Positions 17,179 through 26,655 of a stretch of DNA of 64,000 bases are shown piece by piece. Every line of letters begins with the position of its first letter. Positions within the stretch are counted from its first letter, which is position 1. The position numbers and the translations under genes were made by a program. The stretch is from Oscillospiraceae bacterium. Its GTDB lineage: Bacteria; Bacillota; Clostridia; Oscillospirales; Oscillospiraceae. The notes beneath the pieces were generated by a model. The model did no database searches and was not told the DNA's origin. It was given only the letters and a program-made list of their open reading frames with translations. The stretch spans positions 36,489 through 100,488 of the forward strand of contig SVLX01000002.1 in NCBI GenBank assembly GCA_015067725.1. The letters are read 5' to 3'.

Positions 17179-19560
17179 TTATAACTTCTTCATGTGTGCA
17201 GAGGCGGTTTTTGCCATTAGTTTTTTGGTGCCAATTTCGTCAAAGGCAATTTCCAGCAGAGCATCGCCGCCCATTTTCAATACAGACAGAACAAACCCCT
17301 TTCCGAATGCGGTATGCTCCACCGTCTCACCGGGGGCATACTCCACCACGGGTGTTGGTGCACGCTTTCCGGTGTCGAAGAAGGTACTCCGGCTTCTTGC
17401 CTGCCGGTTATCCATACTCTGACGGTTGCTGGGAGTTTCCCGCCGGCTCTGCCATTCCCCTTTGCGCAGGATACATTCCTCCGGGATTTCCTTCAGGAAG
17501 CGGGAGGGCATGGCAGGATTGGTGCGACCATAGAGTGTGCGCTGGTTGGCGTGGGTGATATAGAGCTGCCGTTTTGCCCGGGTAATCGCCACATAGCACA
17601 GTCTGCGCTCCTCCTCCATCTCCTGCGGGTCACCGATTGCCCGTACACCGGGGAACAAACCTTCTTCCACGCCCACAAGGAAGACATTAGGGAATTCCAG
17701 ACCTTTGGCACTGTGCATGGTCATCATCACGGCGGCGTCCGCATCGGCATCATACTGCTCAATATCGGTGTACAGGGCGACTTCCTCCAGGAATCCGGCC
17801 AACGTGGGGGTATCGTCATTTTCCATGTAGTTCAGAATGCTGGATCGCAATTCCCGAACGTTTTCCAGTCTGGTTTGGTTTTCCTCTGTGGGTTTACTCT
17901 GAAGCATGGCCACATAGCCAGAGCGGATGAGAAGCTCGTCATAGAATTCATCCAGAGGCATACCGCTGTCCAGCAGTGCTCTGCATCCTTCAATCAGATC
18001 ATGGAATGCCGTCAGTTTTGCCGCCGACCGGTCGAGGGGATTATAAATCTTACAGTCTTTAATCACGGCATAGGCACTCTTTCCCTCTGCCGCAGACAGC
18101 CGCTCCACCATTTCCGTGGTCTTTCCACCCAGACCTCTGGCAGGCTGGTTGATGATACGCATCAGCCGCAGGTCATCATCCGGGTTATTGATGGTGCAGA
18201 GGTAGGCCAGCATATCCTTGATTTCTGCCCGGTCAAAGAATCGTGTGCCGCCGATAATACGGTACGGAATGCCGTTGCGCTTAAAAGCGTATTCCAGTGC
18301 ATTGGATTGGGCATTTGTCCGGTAGAGTACGGCACAGGAGCGGTAACCGGTGGTTCTTGCCCGGGAGAGAATCTGGGCAGATACAAAATTAGCCTCTTCA
18401 CTTTCGCTGTAGGCTTCGTAAATTACCACAGGCTCACCAGGTTCATTATCGGTCCACAAAGTCTTCCCTTTCCGTCTGCGATTGTGGGAAATCACGGCAT
18501 TGGCGGCGTTCAGAATAGACTTGGTGGAGCGGTAATTCTGTTCCAGGCGAATAGTCCTTGCCCCGCTGAATTCCTGCTCAAAATTCAGAATATTTTCGAT
18601 GGTGGCTCCACGGAAACGATAGATACTCTGGTCATCGTCTCCGACCACACAGATGTTCTCATACCGTCCCGCCAAAAGCGCCGCCAGACGGTACTGCATA
18701 ACGTTGGTGTCCTGATACTCATCAATCAGTACATACCGAAACTTCCGCTGGTAATACTCCCGCACATCCTCAAATTGTTCCAGAAGCCGAACAGTGAGCA
18801 GAATAATGTCGTCAAAATCCACGGCATTATTGGATATCAGCCGGTTTTGGTATTCTTCATAGAGCTGGGCAATTATTTTCAACCTGTAGTCGCCTGAATC
18901 TGCCACAGACCGGGCGTAAGTCTCCCAATCCATGAGCTGGTCTTTCGCCCTGCTGATGGCAGTGAGGACCGTTCTTGCCGGGAAAGTCTTGTCATCCAGG
19001 CCACGGGCTTTGATGACATCCTTCATTACTCGCTCTGTATCGGCGGTATCGTAAATGGTAAAATGATTGTCGAATCCCAGCCGATGAATTTCCCTTCGTA
19101 AGATCCGGCAACAGGCAGAGTGAAAGGTCATTGCCCAGACATCCAGAGCCTTGTCCCCTACCGCCAGCTCCAGCCGCTCTTTCAGTTCCCGGGCAGCCTT
19201 GTTGGTAAAAGTAATGGCAATGATGCTCCACGGGTCGGCGGGCCGCAGAGCACAGAGCAGATCTGCCTGCTGTTCTTCCTCAGCGGTCAGGTTTTTGGGC
19301 AGATTCTCCAGAAACAGCACATCCTCCTCGGTAATCCCATAGGGAACTTCGTCGCTGTCACTACCGGAGCCAAAGCGAATAAGGTTAGCGATCCGCTGGA
19401 TGAGAACCGTTGTCTTTCCACTGCCGGCACCGGCCAGCAAAAGGAGTGGCCCTTCTGTAGTCAGGGTTGCCTGTAACTGCATATCGTTCAGATGGGAAAA
19501 GCAGGAGGCAATGTATCTCCTGCGGGCATCGCAAAATCGTTTTTCCAGTTGTTCTGTCAT
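17179..19560 (-). CDS. pcrA: ATP-dependent DNA helicase PcrA/UvrD
   Basis: 793 residues. Superfamily 1A helicase motifs are all present: Q motif LNDMQLQA, motif I GAGSGKT (44-50), Ia ITFTNKAA, II LIDEYQDTN, III GDDDQSIYRFRGA, IV LEQNYRST, V TMHSAKGLEF and VI CYVAITRAK, with a Tudor-like C-terminal segment. About 65 residues separate motifs I and Ia, longer than in Bacillus PcrA, because of an acidic insertion near residues 64-109. It removes RecA filaments and works with RNA polymerase in repair. The start at 19560 is chosen over the frame beginning at 19653, whose extra residues are unlike the family. Confidence 0.95.
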   Translation of the reverse strand: MTEQLEKRFCDARRRYIASCFSHLNDMQLQATLTTEGPLLLLAGAGSGKTTVLIQRIANLIRFGSGSDSDEVPYGITEEDVLFLENLPKNLTAEEEQQADLLCALRPADPWSIIAITFTNKAARELKERLELAVGDKALDVWAMTFHSACCRILRREIHRLGFDNHFTIYDTADTERVMKDVIKARGLDDKTFPARTVLTAISRAKDQLMDWETYARSVADSGDYRLKIIAQLYEEYQNRLISNNAVDFDDIILLTVRLLEQFEDVREYYQRKFRYVLIDEYQDTNVMQYRLAALLAGRYENICVVGDDDQSIYRFRGATIENILNFEQEFSGARTIRLEQNYRSTKSILNAANAVISHNRRRKGKTLWTDNEPGEPVVIYEAYSESEEANFVSAQILSRARTTGYRSCAVLYRTNAQSNALEYAFKRNGIPYRIIGGTRFFDRAEIKDMLAYLCTINNPDDDLRLMRIINQPARGLGGKTTEMVERLSAAEGKSAYAVIKDCKIYNPLDRSAAKLTAFHDLIEGCRALLDSGMPLDEFYDELLIRSGYVAMLQSKPTEENQTRLENVRELRSSILNYMENDDTPTLAGFLEEVALYTDIEQYDADADAAVMMTMHSAKGLEFPNVFLVGVEEGLFPGVRAIGDPQEMEEERRLCYVAITRAKRQLYITHANQRTLYGRTNPAMPSRFLKEIPEECILRKGEWQSRRETPSNRQSMDNRQARSRSTFFDTGKRAPTPVVEYAPGETVEHTAFGKGFVLSVLKMGGDALLEIAFDEIGTKKLMAKTASAHMKKL

Positions 19561-19630
19561 AACTTGTAAACCATCCTCTGTTGATGCCCCTATTTTATTA
19601 CATTTTCCTCCATCCGTAAAGAGGAAATCG

Positions 19631-19690
19631 AAAAAAAGCGCTCCTGAACCCAATCTTCTGACGCCAATCAGAAGAAATCGCTCAGAAGCG
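19631..19690 (-). terminator. Terminator of the sigF operon
   Basis: On the minus strand a long imperfect hairpin (outer arms GCGCTTCTGA and TTCAGGAGCGC, inner arms CTTCTGA and TCAGAAG) is followed by TTTTTTT, just after the sigF stop codon. It separates sigF from pcrA. Confidence 0.85.
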
Positions 19691-19697
19691 CGCCCAT

Positions 19698-20405
19698 TTA
19701 CATCAGCTCCCGGAGATGGGATATGGCCTTTTTCTCAATTCTGGAGACCTGTACTTGTGAGACGGTAAGAATCTTAGCCACTTTCTCCTGTGTCAAGTCG
19801 TGGTAATACCGCAGCCGTATGACCATTGCCTCCCGCTCAGGCAGTTTTTCGATGGCCTGCCGCAAAGCCAGTCGCTCAAGCATGGACTCCTCAGTGCCGG
19901 AGTCTGCCAAAATATCCTCCAAAGTAAAGCCGTCTTCTCCACACTCACGCTGAATCGACTCGGTTGCGGCGGTGGCAGTCTCTGCCAAAGCGATTTCTTC
20001 CGGGGTCAGTCCCACTTCTGCGGAGATTTCGTTGATTGTGGGTTCCCGATTCAGTTCAGCAGCAAGACGACTTCTTGTGGCTTTGATGGCAACAGACTGT
20101 TCCTTTAGGCCCCGACTGACCTTGACAGTTCCGTCATCCCGAAGAAACCGGCGGATTTCTCCGGCGATCTTAGGAACAGCATAGGTAGAAAACTGAGTCC
20201 CATACGCCGTGTCGAATCCTTCAATCGCCTTTAGAAAGCCCAGACAGCCCAATTGATACAGATCATCTCCGTCCACACCCCTGCCGAAAAATCGCCGTGC
20301 AACCGACCAAATCAGCCCCATATTGCCGTTGAGCAGGGTTTCTGTGGCTTTACGGTCACCGGACTGGCTCAGCCGGATCAGTTCTTCTGTTGTGTATCCG
20401 CTCAT
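19698..20405 (-). CDS. sigF: RNA polymerase sigma-F factor
   Basis: 235 residues with sigma region 2 (GDDLYQLGCLGFLKAIEGFD), region 3 and region 4 (LTQEKVAKILTVSQVQVSRIEKKA). The pattern and operon order identify sigma-F (SpoIIAC), the first forespore-specific sigma factor. It is held inactive by the SpoIIAB anti-sigma factor encoded immediately upstream, and released by dephosphorylated SpoIIAA. Its start codon overlaps the end of spoIIAB by 4 bp, which couples translation. No further gene follows in the operon. Confidence 0.96.
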   Translation of the reverse strand: MSGYTTEELIRLSQSGDRKATETLLNGNMGLIWSVARRFFGRGVDGDDLYQLGCLGFLKAIEGFDTAYGTQFSTYAVPKIAGEIRRFLRDDGTVKVSRGLKEQSVAIKATRSRLAAELNREPTINEISAEVGLTPEEIALAETATAATESIQRECGEDGFTLEDILADSGTEESMLERLALRQAIEKLPEREAMVIRLRYYHDLTQEKVAKILTVSQVQVSRIEKKAISHLRELM

Positions 20406-20839
20406 CTTGCGCCCCTAAGCTGAATTCTTCTGCGCATATGTACCGTTGTCCCCTTCCCCGGTTTTGAGGTGATGGTTAGAGAGGTCATGAAACTTTCCAT
20501 AATGGTGAAGCCCATGCCCGAGCGGTCTATACCTCCGGTAGTGAACATAGGCTTTCTGGCTTGCTGGATATCTGCAATCCCAATGCCTTTGTCTCTGACC
20601 ACAATATCCAGCACATTCTCCGGCAAAATCCGGCATCTCAGCGTTATCGTGCCAATAGTATCGGGGTACGCATGGACAATGGCATTGGTCACCGCCTCAG
20701 AGACTGCGGTTTTGATGTCACCCAGTTCATCCAGTGTGGGGTCAAGCTGAGCGGCAAAACAGGAGACCGCAGCCCGGGCAAAGGCTTCATTGCAGGATTT
20801 GCTGGGAAACTCCAGATTCATGTAATTTTCCGGTGTCAC
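20402..20839 (-). CDS. spoIIAB: Anti-sigma-F factor SpoIIAB (serine kinase)
   Basis: 145 residues, the expected size. A GHKL ATP-binding fold is shown by the N box SEAVTNAIVHAYP, the G1 box VVRDKGIGI and the G2 box SGMGFTIM. It binds sigma-F and phosphorylates SpoIIAA, setting forespore timing. It overlaps both neighbours by 4 bp (ATGA junctions), giving strictly coupled expression of the three regulators. Confidence 0.96.
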   Translation of the reverse strand: MTPENYMNLEFPSKSCNEAFARAAVSCFAAQLDPTLDELGDIKTAVSEAVTNAIVHAYPDTIGTITLRCRILPENVLDIVVRDKGIGIADIQQARKPMFTTGGIDRSGMGFTIMESFMTSLTITSKPGKGTTVHMRRRIQLRGAR

Positions 20840-21153
20840 CGAATCACCTCCCGAATCTCTACAATCTTTTCGATCCCGGCGGCTCTGAGCACTTTACGGG
20901 GTTGCTCCTTCAGTCCCTGTAACCGGAGTCTGCCGCCCAGTTGCTCCATTCTCCGCAGTGCGTTAATGACGATGGCAATGCCGGAAGAATCCATAAAGCT
21001 GACCTCCTGAAAGTCCAGAATACAGACCCCCGGAACATAGCCGTCAATCTTTTCTCCAATCCTGGTCATATAGTCTCTTGCCCTGTGGTGGTCTATTTCA
21101 CCGGTCAGGGCTACCGTGAGCTGACCATCCTGCAAGTAGCTGGTAAAATGCAT
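20836..21153 (-). CDS. spoIIAA: Anti-sigma-F factor antagonist SpoIIAA
   Basis: 105 residues forming a single STAS domain. The phosphorylatable serine lies in VSFMDSSGIAIV; by alignment with Bacillus SpoIIAA it is Ser57, with Asp55 and Ser56 before it. In unphosphorylated form it captures SpoIIAB and frees sigma-F. It is the first gene of the operon. Sigma-H is expected to drive the operon, but I could not identify a convincing sigma-H promoter in the 165 bases upstream. Confidence 0.95.
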   Translation of the reverse strand: MHFTSYLQDGQLTVALTGEIDHHRARDYMTRIGEKIDGYVPGVCILDFQEVSFMDSSGIAIVINALRRMEQLGGRLRLQGLKEQPRKVLRAAGIEKIVEIREVIR

Positions 21154-21234
21154 TTGTCTTCCCTCGTTTCTTTGGTGTTCTGGTCACTAGTATAGATTTT
21201 TCCCCATGCGGATACAGTCGAAACCGGACGGGCA

Positions 21235-21262
21235 GGAAAAAATCCCCACCAATTGGCGGGGA
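21235..21262 (-). terminator. Second terminator downstream of valS
   Basis: On the minus strand CCCCGCC-AATT-GGTGGGG (21244-21261, one wobble pair) is followed by ATTTTTTCC. It backs up the hairpin at 21264-21300. Confidence 0.8.
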
Positions 21263-21263
21263 G

Positions 21264-21300
21264 GAAAACAGGAGCTACCGTAAAACACAGTAGCTCCTGT
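21264..21300 (-). terminator. First terminator downstream of valS
   Basis: ACAGGAGCTAC (minus, 21300-21290) pairs perfectly with GTAGCTCCTGT (21278-21268) and is followed by TTTT. Together with the next hairpin it isolates valS from the sigF operon. Confidence 0.82.
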
Positions 21301-21319
21301 AAAATCAGGGGGTATCCAA

Positions 21320-23962
21320 TTACTTCAAGGCTTCCAGCCGTTCTTTGCTCTCCTGAAGTTGGGCGATCAGGGTGCGGAGTTTCTCCGCCTTCTCCCGCTC
21401 TGCGTTCACCACGGCTTCGGGGGCTCTTGCGGTGAATTTCTCGTTGGCGAGTTTGCCTTCAATACCAGACAGGTTCTTCTGTGCCTTCTCCAGCTCCTTG
21501 TTCACCCGTTCCAGTTCCTTTGCCACGTCCACAAGCTGCTGCATGGGCATATACAACTTGGCATCGGCAGTGATGGCACCGGCCATATCCTCATGGCCAA
21601 CAGGATCCTGTTCCAGAACAATCACTTCATCGGCAGAAGCCAGACGGAGGATGAAAGGAATACCTTCCCGGAAAGCGGCCTGTTTCTGAGTCACCACATA
21701 GAGGGTAGCCTTCTTGGAGGGCGGCACATTCATCTCCGCTCTGCGGTTACGGACAGCACGAATGGCCTCCATGACGGATTCCATATAGCCTTCTTCCTGA
21801 TTGAAGACCAGTTCCTCTCTTGTCTCGGGCCAATGGGCAATAATCAGAGCAGTACCCTCGTGGGGAATCGTCTGCCAGATTTCTTCGGTGATGAAGGGCA
21901 TAAAGGGATGCAAAAGCCTGAGGATCTGATCCAGCACATAGACCAGAACCTGAGTTGCGGTCCGCTTGCTCTCCGCATTCTCACCATAAAGACGGGCCTT
22001 GGTCAGTTCGATATACCAGTCACAGTAGGTGTCCCAGATAAAGTCGTAAATCTTCTGGACGGCAATACCCAGCTCATAACGCTCCATGTTGTCGGTCACT
22101 TCAGAAATCAGGGTGTTCAGCTTGGACAGCACCCACTTGTCTGCAATTTCCAGCTTGGCGACCTCAGGGAGCTGATTCTTCATGCCCTCAGGGACGTTCA
22201 TCAACACATAGCGGCTTGCGTTCCAGAGTTTGTTGGCAAAATTGCGCATAGCCTCGCAACGTTCCACATAGAAGCGCATATCGTTACCGGGAGAGTTACC
22301 GGTAATCATGTTCATTCTCAGGGCGTCACAGCCATATTTGTCAATCATTTCCAGCGGGTCAATGCCGTTCCCCAGAGACTTGCTCATTTTCCGGCCCTTA
22401 TCATCACGGACAAGGCCATGAATCAGGACGGTATGGAAAGGCGGCATCTTGGTGTGCTCACAAGCGGAGAAGACCATTCTCGCCACCCAGAAGAAGATGA
22501 TGTCATAGCCGGTAACCAGCACATCGGTGGGATAGAAATAATTCAGGTCTTCCGTCTTGTCGGGCCAGCCCAGAATCTCGAAGGGCCACAGTGCAGAGGA
22601 AAACCAGGTATCCAGCACATCGGGATCCCGCTCAATATTGCTGCAGCCACACTTCTCACAAACATGGGCATCCTCCCGGCTGACGGTGATGTGTCCACAC
22701 TCAGCGCAGGTCCATGCAGGAATCTGATGCCCCCACCAGAGCTGACGGGAGATACACCAGTCACGGACATTCTCCATCCAGTTCAGGTAAGTCTTGGTGA
22801 ACCGCTCGGGGACAAACTTGGTTTCCCCATCCCGGACAACCCGGATGGCCTCTTCAGCCAGAGGCTTCATCTTCACAAACCACTGGGCGGAGATGATGGG
22901 CTCAACGTCATTGTGGCAACGATAGCAGGTGCCCACATTGTGACCATGGTCCTCAATCTTCACCAGATAACCCTGCGCCTCCAAATCGGCAACAATGGCC
23001 TTTCTGGCTTCATAGCGATCCATTCCCTCATACTTGCCACCGTAAGCATTGACCACACCATTGTCGTCCAGCACCCGGATGACCTCCAGATTGTGCCGCA
23101 GACCGACTTCAAAGTCGTTGGGGTCATGGGCAGGAGTCATCTTCACACAGCCCGTACCGAATTCCATCTCGGCATAATCATCGGCAACAACGGGAATCTC
23201 CTTATTGACCAGAGGCAGAATAACAGTCTTACCCACAATATGCTTATACCGCTCATCGTTGGGGTTGACGCAGACGCCGGTATCGCCCAGCATGGTCTCC
23301 GGGCGGGTGGTGGCCACAACGACCTCACCGGAGCCGTCAGCGAAGGGATAGCGGATGTGCCACAGGTGACCGGGCTTGTCCACATATTCTACCTCTGCGT
23401 CAGACAGGGCGGTGACACAGTTGGGACACCAGTTGATGATTCTGCTACCCTTATAAATCAGCCCCTTCTCATACAGGGACACAAAGACCTCACGAACAGC
23501 CTTGGAGCAACCCTCATCCATGGTAAACCGGGCTCTCTCCCAGTCACAGGAGGCACCCAGAGTCTTCTGCTGCTCCACAATGCGGTTGCCATACTTCCGC
23601 TTCCAATCCCAGACACGCTCAAGGAAGCGCTCACGACCCAAATCATAGCGGGTCAGACCTTCCTTGCGCAGTTCTTCTTCCACCTTAATCTGGGTGGCAA
23701 TACCGGCATGGTCTACACCGGGTACCCACAGCGCATCATAGCCCTGCATCCGCTTGAAGCGAATGAGAATGTCCTGCAAGGTGGCATCCATGGCATGACC
23801 CATGTGAAGCTGACCGGTGACATTGGGGGGCGGCATGACGATGGTAAAGGGCTTATGCCCCTCCCGGCGGGTAGTCTGGAAGTAGCGACCGTCTTCCCAC
23901 ATCCGGTAAATGCGGTTTTCTACTTCCTTGGGTTCATAAATCTTGGGCAGTTCTCTTTCCAT
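21320..23962 (-). CDS. valS: Valyl-tRNA synthetase
   Basis: 880 residues, typical ValRS. The class I signature appears as [14 protein letters not shown] near residue 40 and KMSKS as [11 protein letters not shown] near 525. The editing domain, anticodon-binding domain and the C-terminal coiled coil (about 810-880) are in the usual order. The start at 23962 has AAGGAG eight bases upstream; an extension to 24025 would run into the leader terminator. It is controlled by the T-box leader directly upstream and isolated downstream by two terminators. Confidence 0.97.
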   Translation of the reverse strand: MERELPKIYEPKEVENRIYRMWEDGRYFQTTRREGHKPFTIVMPPPNVTGQLHMGHAMDATLQDILIRFKRMQGYDALWVPGVDHAGIATQIKVEEELRKEGLTRYDLGRERFLERVWDWKRKYGNRIVEQQKTLGASCDWERARFTMDEGCSKAVREVFVSLYEKGLIYKGSRIINWCPNCVTALSDAEVEYVDKPGHLWHIRYPFADGSGEVVVATTRPETMLGDTGVCVNPNDERYKHIVGKTVILPLVNKEIPVVADDYAEMEFGTGCVKMTPAHDPNDFEVGLRHNLEVIRVLDDNGVVNAYGGKYEGMDRYEARKAIVADLEAQGYLVKIEDHGHNVGTCYRCHNDVEPIISAQWFVKMKPLAEEAIRVVRDGETKFVPERFTKTYLNWMENVRDWCISRQLWWGHQIPAWTCAECGHITVSREDAHVCEKCGCSNIERDPDVLDTWFSSALWPFEILGWPDKTEDLNYFYPTDVLVTGYDIIFFWVARMVFSACEHTKMPPFHTVLIHGLVRDDKGRKMSKSLGNGIDPLEMIDKYGCDALRMNMITGNSPGNDMRFYVERCEAMRNFANKLWNASRYVLMNVPEGMKNQLPEVAKLEIADKWVLSKLNTLISEVTDNMERYELGIAVQKIYDFIWDTYCDWYIELTKARLYGENAESKRTATQVLVYVLDQILRLLHPFMPFITEEIWQTIPHEGTALIIAHWPETREELVFNQEEGYMESVMEAIRAVRNRRAEMNVPPSKKATLYVVTQKQAAFREGIPFILRLASADEVIVLEQDPVGHEDMAGAITADAKLYMPMQQLVDVAKELERVNKELEKAQKNLSGIEGKLANEKFTARAPEAVVNAEREKAEKLRTLIAQLQESKERLEALK

Positions 23963-24002
23963 TTGCAATCTCCTTTTTAGAAATCGATCACAGGACGAAA
24001 TC

Positions 24003-24036
24003 AAAAAAATTGCGTCCTGACACAATCAGGACGCAA
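24003..24036 (-). terminator. T-box attenuator terminator of valS
   Basis: TTGCGTCCTGA and TCAGGACGCAA form a perfect 11-bp stem on the minus strand followed by TTTTTTT. It is the terminator that the T-box antiterminator competes with. Confidence 0.9.
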
Positions 24037-24235
24037 CATTACTGTTCCGCGGTACCACCTGAATTCCCGGAAACCCGGGCACTTAAAGACTCTGTAACGG
24101 GAGTTAACCGTCCGGCTTACTGATTTCAGCACGGCTGCTCCGAGGCGACAATCCGATTCCGGGTCAGGCACTCACACCAACCGCACCCTCTCTGCAAAGA
24201 CCACAACGAACGGAAACTCCTCATCCTAGCTTTTA
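24037..24235 (-). promoter_or_regulatory. T-box leader (tRNA-Val sensing) of valS
   Basis: The minus strand carries the hallmark AGGTGGTACCGCGG at 24060-24047, preceded by a long stem I with the GGTTGGTGTGAGTGCC-type distal region. GTC at 24149-24147, followed by GCCTCGGAGC, is in the right place for the specifier and is a valine codon. The UGGU bulge predicts pairing with an ACCA-3' tRNA end, consistent with A73 of tRNA-Val. Uncharged tRNA-Val should stabilise the antiterminator and allow valS transcription. Confidence 0.92.
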
Positions 24236-24239
24236 GGGT

Positions 24240-24268
24240 ATTATAGCGGATAATTTTGGCTGTGTCAA
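24240..24268 (-). promoter_or_regulatory. Perfect-consensus sigma-A promoter of valS
   Basis: On the minus strand TTGACA (24268-24263), a 17-bp spacer and TATAAT (24245-24240): full consensus at both hexamers, directly upstream of the T-box. Confidence 0.92.
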
Positions 24269-24322
24269 CGGAAATTTTTCAGAATGACCATAAACCGCAA
24301 CGGTGTTTAACGGTGAGGCATT

Positions 24323-25024
24323 CTATGGGGTGGGTTCCAATTGATTATACGCCAATCGCTGGTCATAATCCTCCAGAACTAAACCGGTCAGGAAACTGCG
24401 GACAGCTTCATAAAATGCGGCATCGTACCGGAAGTAATGACCATTGATGTTGAGTGTGTATTCCCATACTTCATTGTACTCGTTCTCCGCTGTCCATCCG
24501 GCATAGAGGAAACTATGGTTGAAGCCAATCTTCAGGATTATCCCATCTTCCGGTGTCTCAAACAGATACGCCAGATGCGTCCATTCATTTTGTGCGTTAT
24601 CAGGAATCAACAGCTCCGGCTGTAACCGAACCAGAGATTCCTGATGGTTCAGTAAGTCATCAGGTTCAACCACGGTAACGGTTGTTCCCTGAGAACCGCC
24701 CATGTTCCGCCCGATTAAAAGGTCAAGTTTCTGCGCCTCGCCATCCATATCCGCAGGTTTATAGATCCGCATCCGCAGTGTACCTTCCTGCAAACGCTGT
24801 TGCATCAGAGAAAATGCCTGAACAAGTTCCTGGGGGATACCGGGTTCTTCGGTGGCGGGGATGGTATGCATTTGCGTAGGTTCTGTGTCCAACTGTACCG
24901 GTTGCGTTGTGGTCTGCGTGACTTCGGTGGTTTCCGGGGATGATGCCACCTGTTTACATCCAGAGAAGATGAATGCAGATGCGAGAAGCAAAGCAAGGAT
25001 TCGGAAGAAAAAACGGATCTTCAT
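24323..25024 (-). CDS. Putative lipoprotein of unknown function
   Basis: 233 residues. A basic N-terminus and hydrophobic core end in the lipobox IFSGC, so Cys23 is probably lipidated. A Thr/Pro/Glu-rich linker follows (about 25-65). The C-terminal globular part has alternating strands and aromatic residues (NEWTHLAYLFETPEDG, YAGWTAENEYNEVWEY) but no family I recognise. AAGGAGG lies upstream of the ATG at 25024; the longer frame to 25087 has no such site. It is a single gene facing away from the PLP enzyme at 25320. Confidence 0.72.
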   Translation of the reverse strand: MKIRFFFRILALLLASAFIFSGCKQVASSPETTEVTQTTTQPVQLDTEPTQMHTIPATEEPGIPQELVQAFSLMQQRLQEGTLRMRIYKPADMDGEAQKLDLLIGRNMGGSQGTTVTVVEPDDLLNHQESLVRLQPELLIPDNAQNEWTHLAYLFETPEDGIILKIGFNHSFLYAGWTAENEYNEVWEYTLNINGHYFRYDAAFYEAVRSFLTGLVLEDYDQRLAYNQLEPTP

Positions 25025-25115
25025 TGCAGGTACCTCCTTATGGTTCACGATATCTGTTTGCATGGGCTGTTTCGGTGTGTGGGTCAATGTACTGTTGGAT
25101 AATCATCTGTAAAAT

Positions 25116-25144
25116 AGCATAACCGATAATAAGTGATTTGTCAA
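25116..25144 (-). promoter_or_regulatory. Promoter for the lipoprotein gene
   Basis: Minus strand TTGACA (25144-25139), 17-bp spacer, TATGCT (25121-25116), about 90 bp before the start codon. Confidence 0.55.
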
Positions 25145-25253
25145 GTACAGTCATCCGCAGGAACAGCCCATACCAAACTGCACTGCCGTTTTCGTTTCAG
25201 ACGCACACCAACGGCAAAGCTATACCCGGTTGATATCATTTCCCAACGACCAT

Positions 25254-25282
25254 TTGACATTCCCTTCCAAATCTGCTATCCT
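25254..25282 (+). promoter_or_regulatory. Promoter for the YnbB-type gene
   Basis: TTGACA (25254-25259), 17-bp spacer and TATCCT (25277-25282), 37 bp before the ATG. Confidence 0.7.
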
Positions 25283-25319
25283 ATGCAGGTACAATTCCCA
25301 AACAAGCGAGGAAACAGAA

Positions 25320-26603
25320 ATGGAACAACTGACTGAACTTTACACCACCATGGGGGTCTCCCCCGCGGTATATCAATACGGTGAAGAAGCCATTGCCCGT
25401 CTCCGGGACAGATTCGAGGAAATCGACCGGATTGCGGAGTACAATCAGGCCAAAGTCCTGAGAGCCATGCAGAAGCACCGTGTCTCTGCCGCCTGTTTTG
25501 CCGCCACTACCGGCTATGGCTATGACGATGTGGGGCGGGACAACTTAGAGCGGGTCTATGCCGATGTCTTCCACACGGAGGCGGCTCTGGTGCGTCCCCA
25601 GATTACCTGCGGCACTCATGCTCTGGCGGTCGCCCTGTCTGCCAATCTCCTACCCGGTGACGAGCTGCTGTCTCCGGCAGACGGTCCTTATGATACCTTA
25701 GAGGAAGTCATCGGCATCCGGGAGAGTCCCTGCTCCCTGAAGGAGTACGGTGTCTCTTACCGTCAGGTTGACCTGCTCCCCGATGGCAGTTTCGACTATG
25801 AGAACATCCGCAAAGCCATCAATGAGAAGACCAAACTGGTTACCATCCAGCGCTCTAAAGGCTATGCCACCCGCCCCACCTTCTCGGTAAAGCAAATTGG
25901 CGAACTGATTGCCTTTGTCAAGTCCATTAAGCCCGACCTCATCTGCATGGTGGACAACTGCTATGGTGAGTTTGTGGAGACCATTGAGCCCTCGGATGTG
26001 GGGGCAGATATGGTGGTTGGCTCCCTGATTAAGAATCCCGGTGGCGGCCTGGCTCCCATTGGCGGTTATATCTGTGGTACAAAGGCTTGCGTTTCCCGTT
26101 GCGCTTTCCGCCTGTCTGCCCCCGGTTTGGGACAGGAAGTGGGCGCAAACCTGGGTCTGATGCCCCAGCTCTATCAGGGCTTCTTTATGGCACCCACGGT
26201 GGTAGCCGGTGCGGAGAAGGGCGCAGTCTTTGCGGCAAACCTCTATGAGCCTCTGGGCTTCCGCTGTATCCCCGGAGCAAGCGAGACCCGCCACGACATC
26301 ATTCAGGCGGTGGAGCTGGGCAGTGAGGCCGCTATGGTCGCCTTCTGCCGGGGCATTCAGGCCGCCGCGCCGGTGGACAGCTTTGCCACTCCCCTGCCCT
26401 GGGATATGCCCGGCTATGACAGCAAGGTGATTATGGCCGCAGGTGCGTTTGTTCAGGGCTCGTCCATTGAACTGTCTGCCGATGGGCCGATCCGTCCGCC
26501 CTATGCCGTTTATTTCCAGGGCGGTCTTACCTGGTATCATGCCAAACTGGGCATTCTCATGAGTCTGCAGCAGCTCTGTGATGCAGGAATCGTTCAGCTA
26601 TAG
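25320..26603 (+). CDS. PLP-dependent methionine gamma-lyase-family protein (YnbB, aluminium resistance type)
   Basis: 427 residues of fold-type I PLP enzyme. ATTGYGYDDVGRD near residue 60, CGTHALAVALSANLLPGDELL near 100, and GSLIKNPGGGLAPIGGYICG near 235 with the probable PLP lysine in IKNPGGG are typical of the YnbB/aluminium-resistance protein family related to Cys/Met metabolism enzymes. The real reaction of this family is not established. The ATG at 25320 is chosen because GCGAGG lies ahead and the family N-terminus begins there; the frame extends upstream to 25230 across the promoter. It ends at a terminator and is monocistronic. Confidence 0.9.
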   Translation: MEQLTELYTTMGVSPAVYQYGEEAIARLRDRFEEIDRIAEYNQAKVLRAMQKHRVSAACFAATTGYGYDDVGRDNLERVYADVFHTEAALVRPQITCGTHALAVALSANLLPGDELLSPADGPYDTLEEVIGIRESPCSLKEYGVSYRQVDLLPDGSFDYENIRKAINEKTKLVTIQRSKGYATRPTFSVKQIGELIAFVKSIKPDLICMVDNCYGEFVETIEPSDVGADMVVGSLIKNPGGGLAPIGGYICGTKACVSRCAFRLSAPGLGQEVGANLGLMPQLYQGFFMAPTVVAGAEKGAVFAANLYEPLGFRCIPGASETRHDIIQAVELGSEAAMVAFCRGIQAAAPVDSFATPLPWDMPGYDSKVIMAAGAFVQGSSIELSADGPIRPPYAVYFQGGLTWYHAKLGILMSLQQLCDAGIVQL

Positions 26604-26609
26604 CGAAAA

Positions 26610-26655
26610 TCCCGACCTCCGGAACCAAAACCACAGGAGGTCGGGACTGTTTTTA
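26610..26655 (+). terminator. Terminator between convergent genes
   Basis: TCCCGACCTCC (26610-26620) pairs perfectly with GGAGGTCGGGA (26637-26647), followed by CTGTTTTTA. It lies just after the YnbB-type gene, at the end of the convergent minus-strand gene. Confidence 0.82.

Noticed and set aside
21359..23980. Very long open frame (873 codons) on the strand opposite valS
   Set aside because: It is antisense to a highly conserved synthetase, has no ribosome binding site or family resemblance, and such frames are common opposite GC-biased coding sequence.
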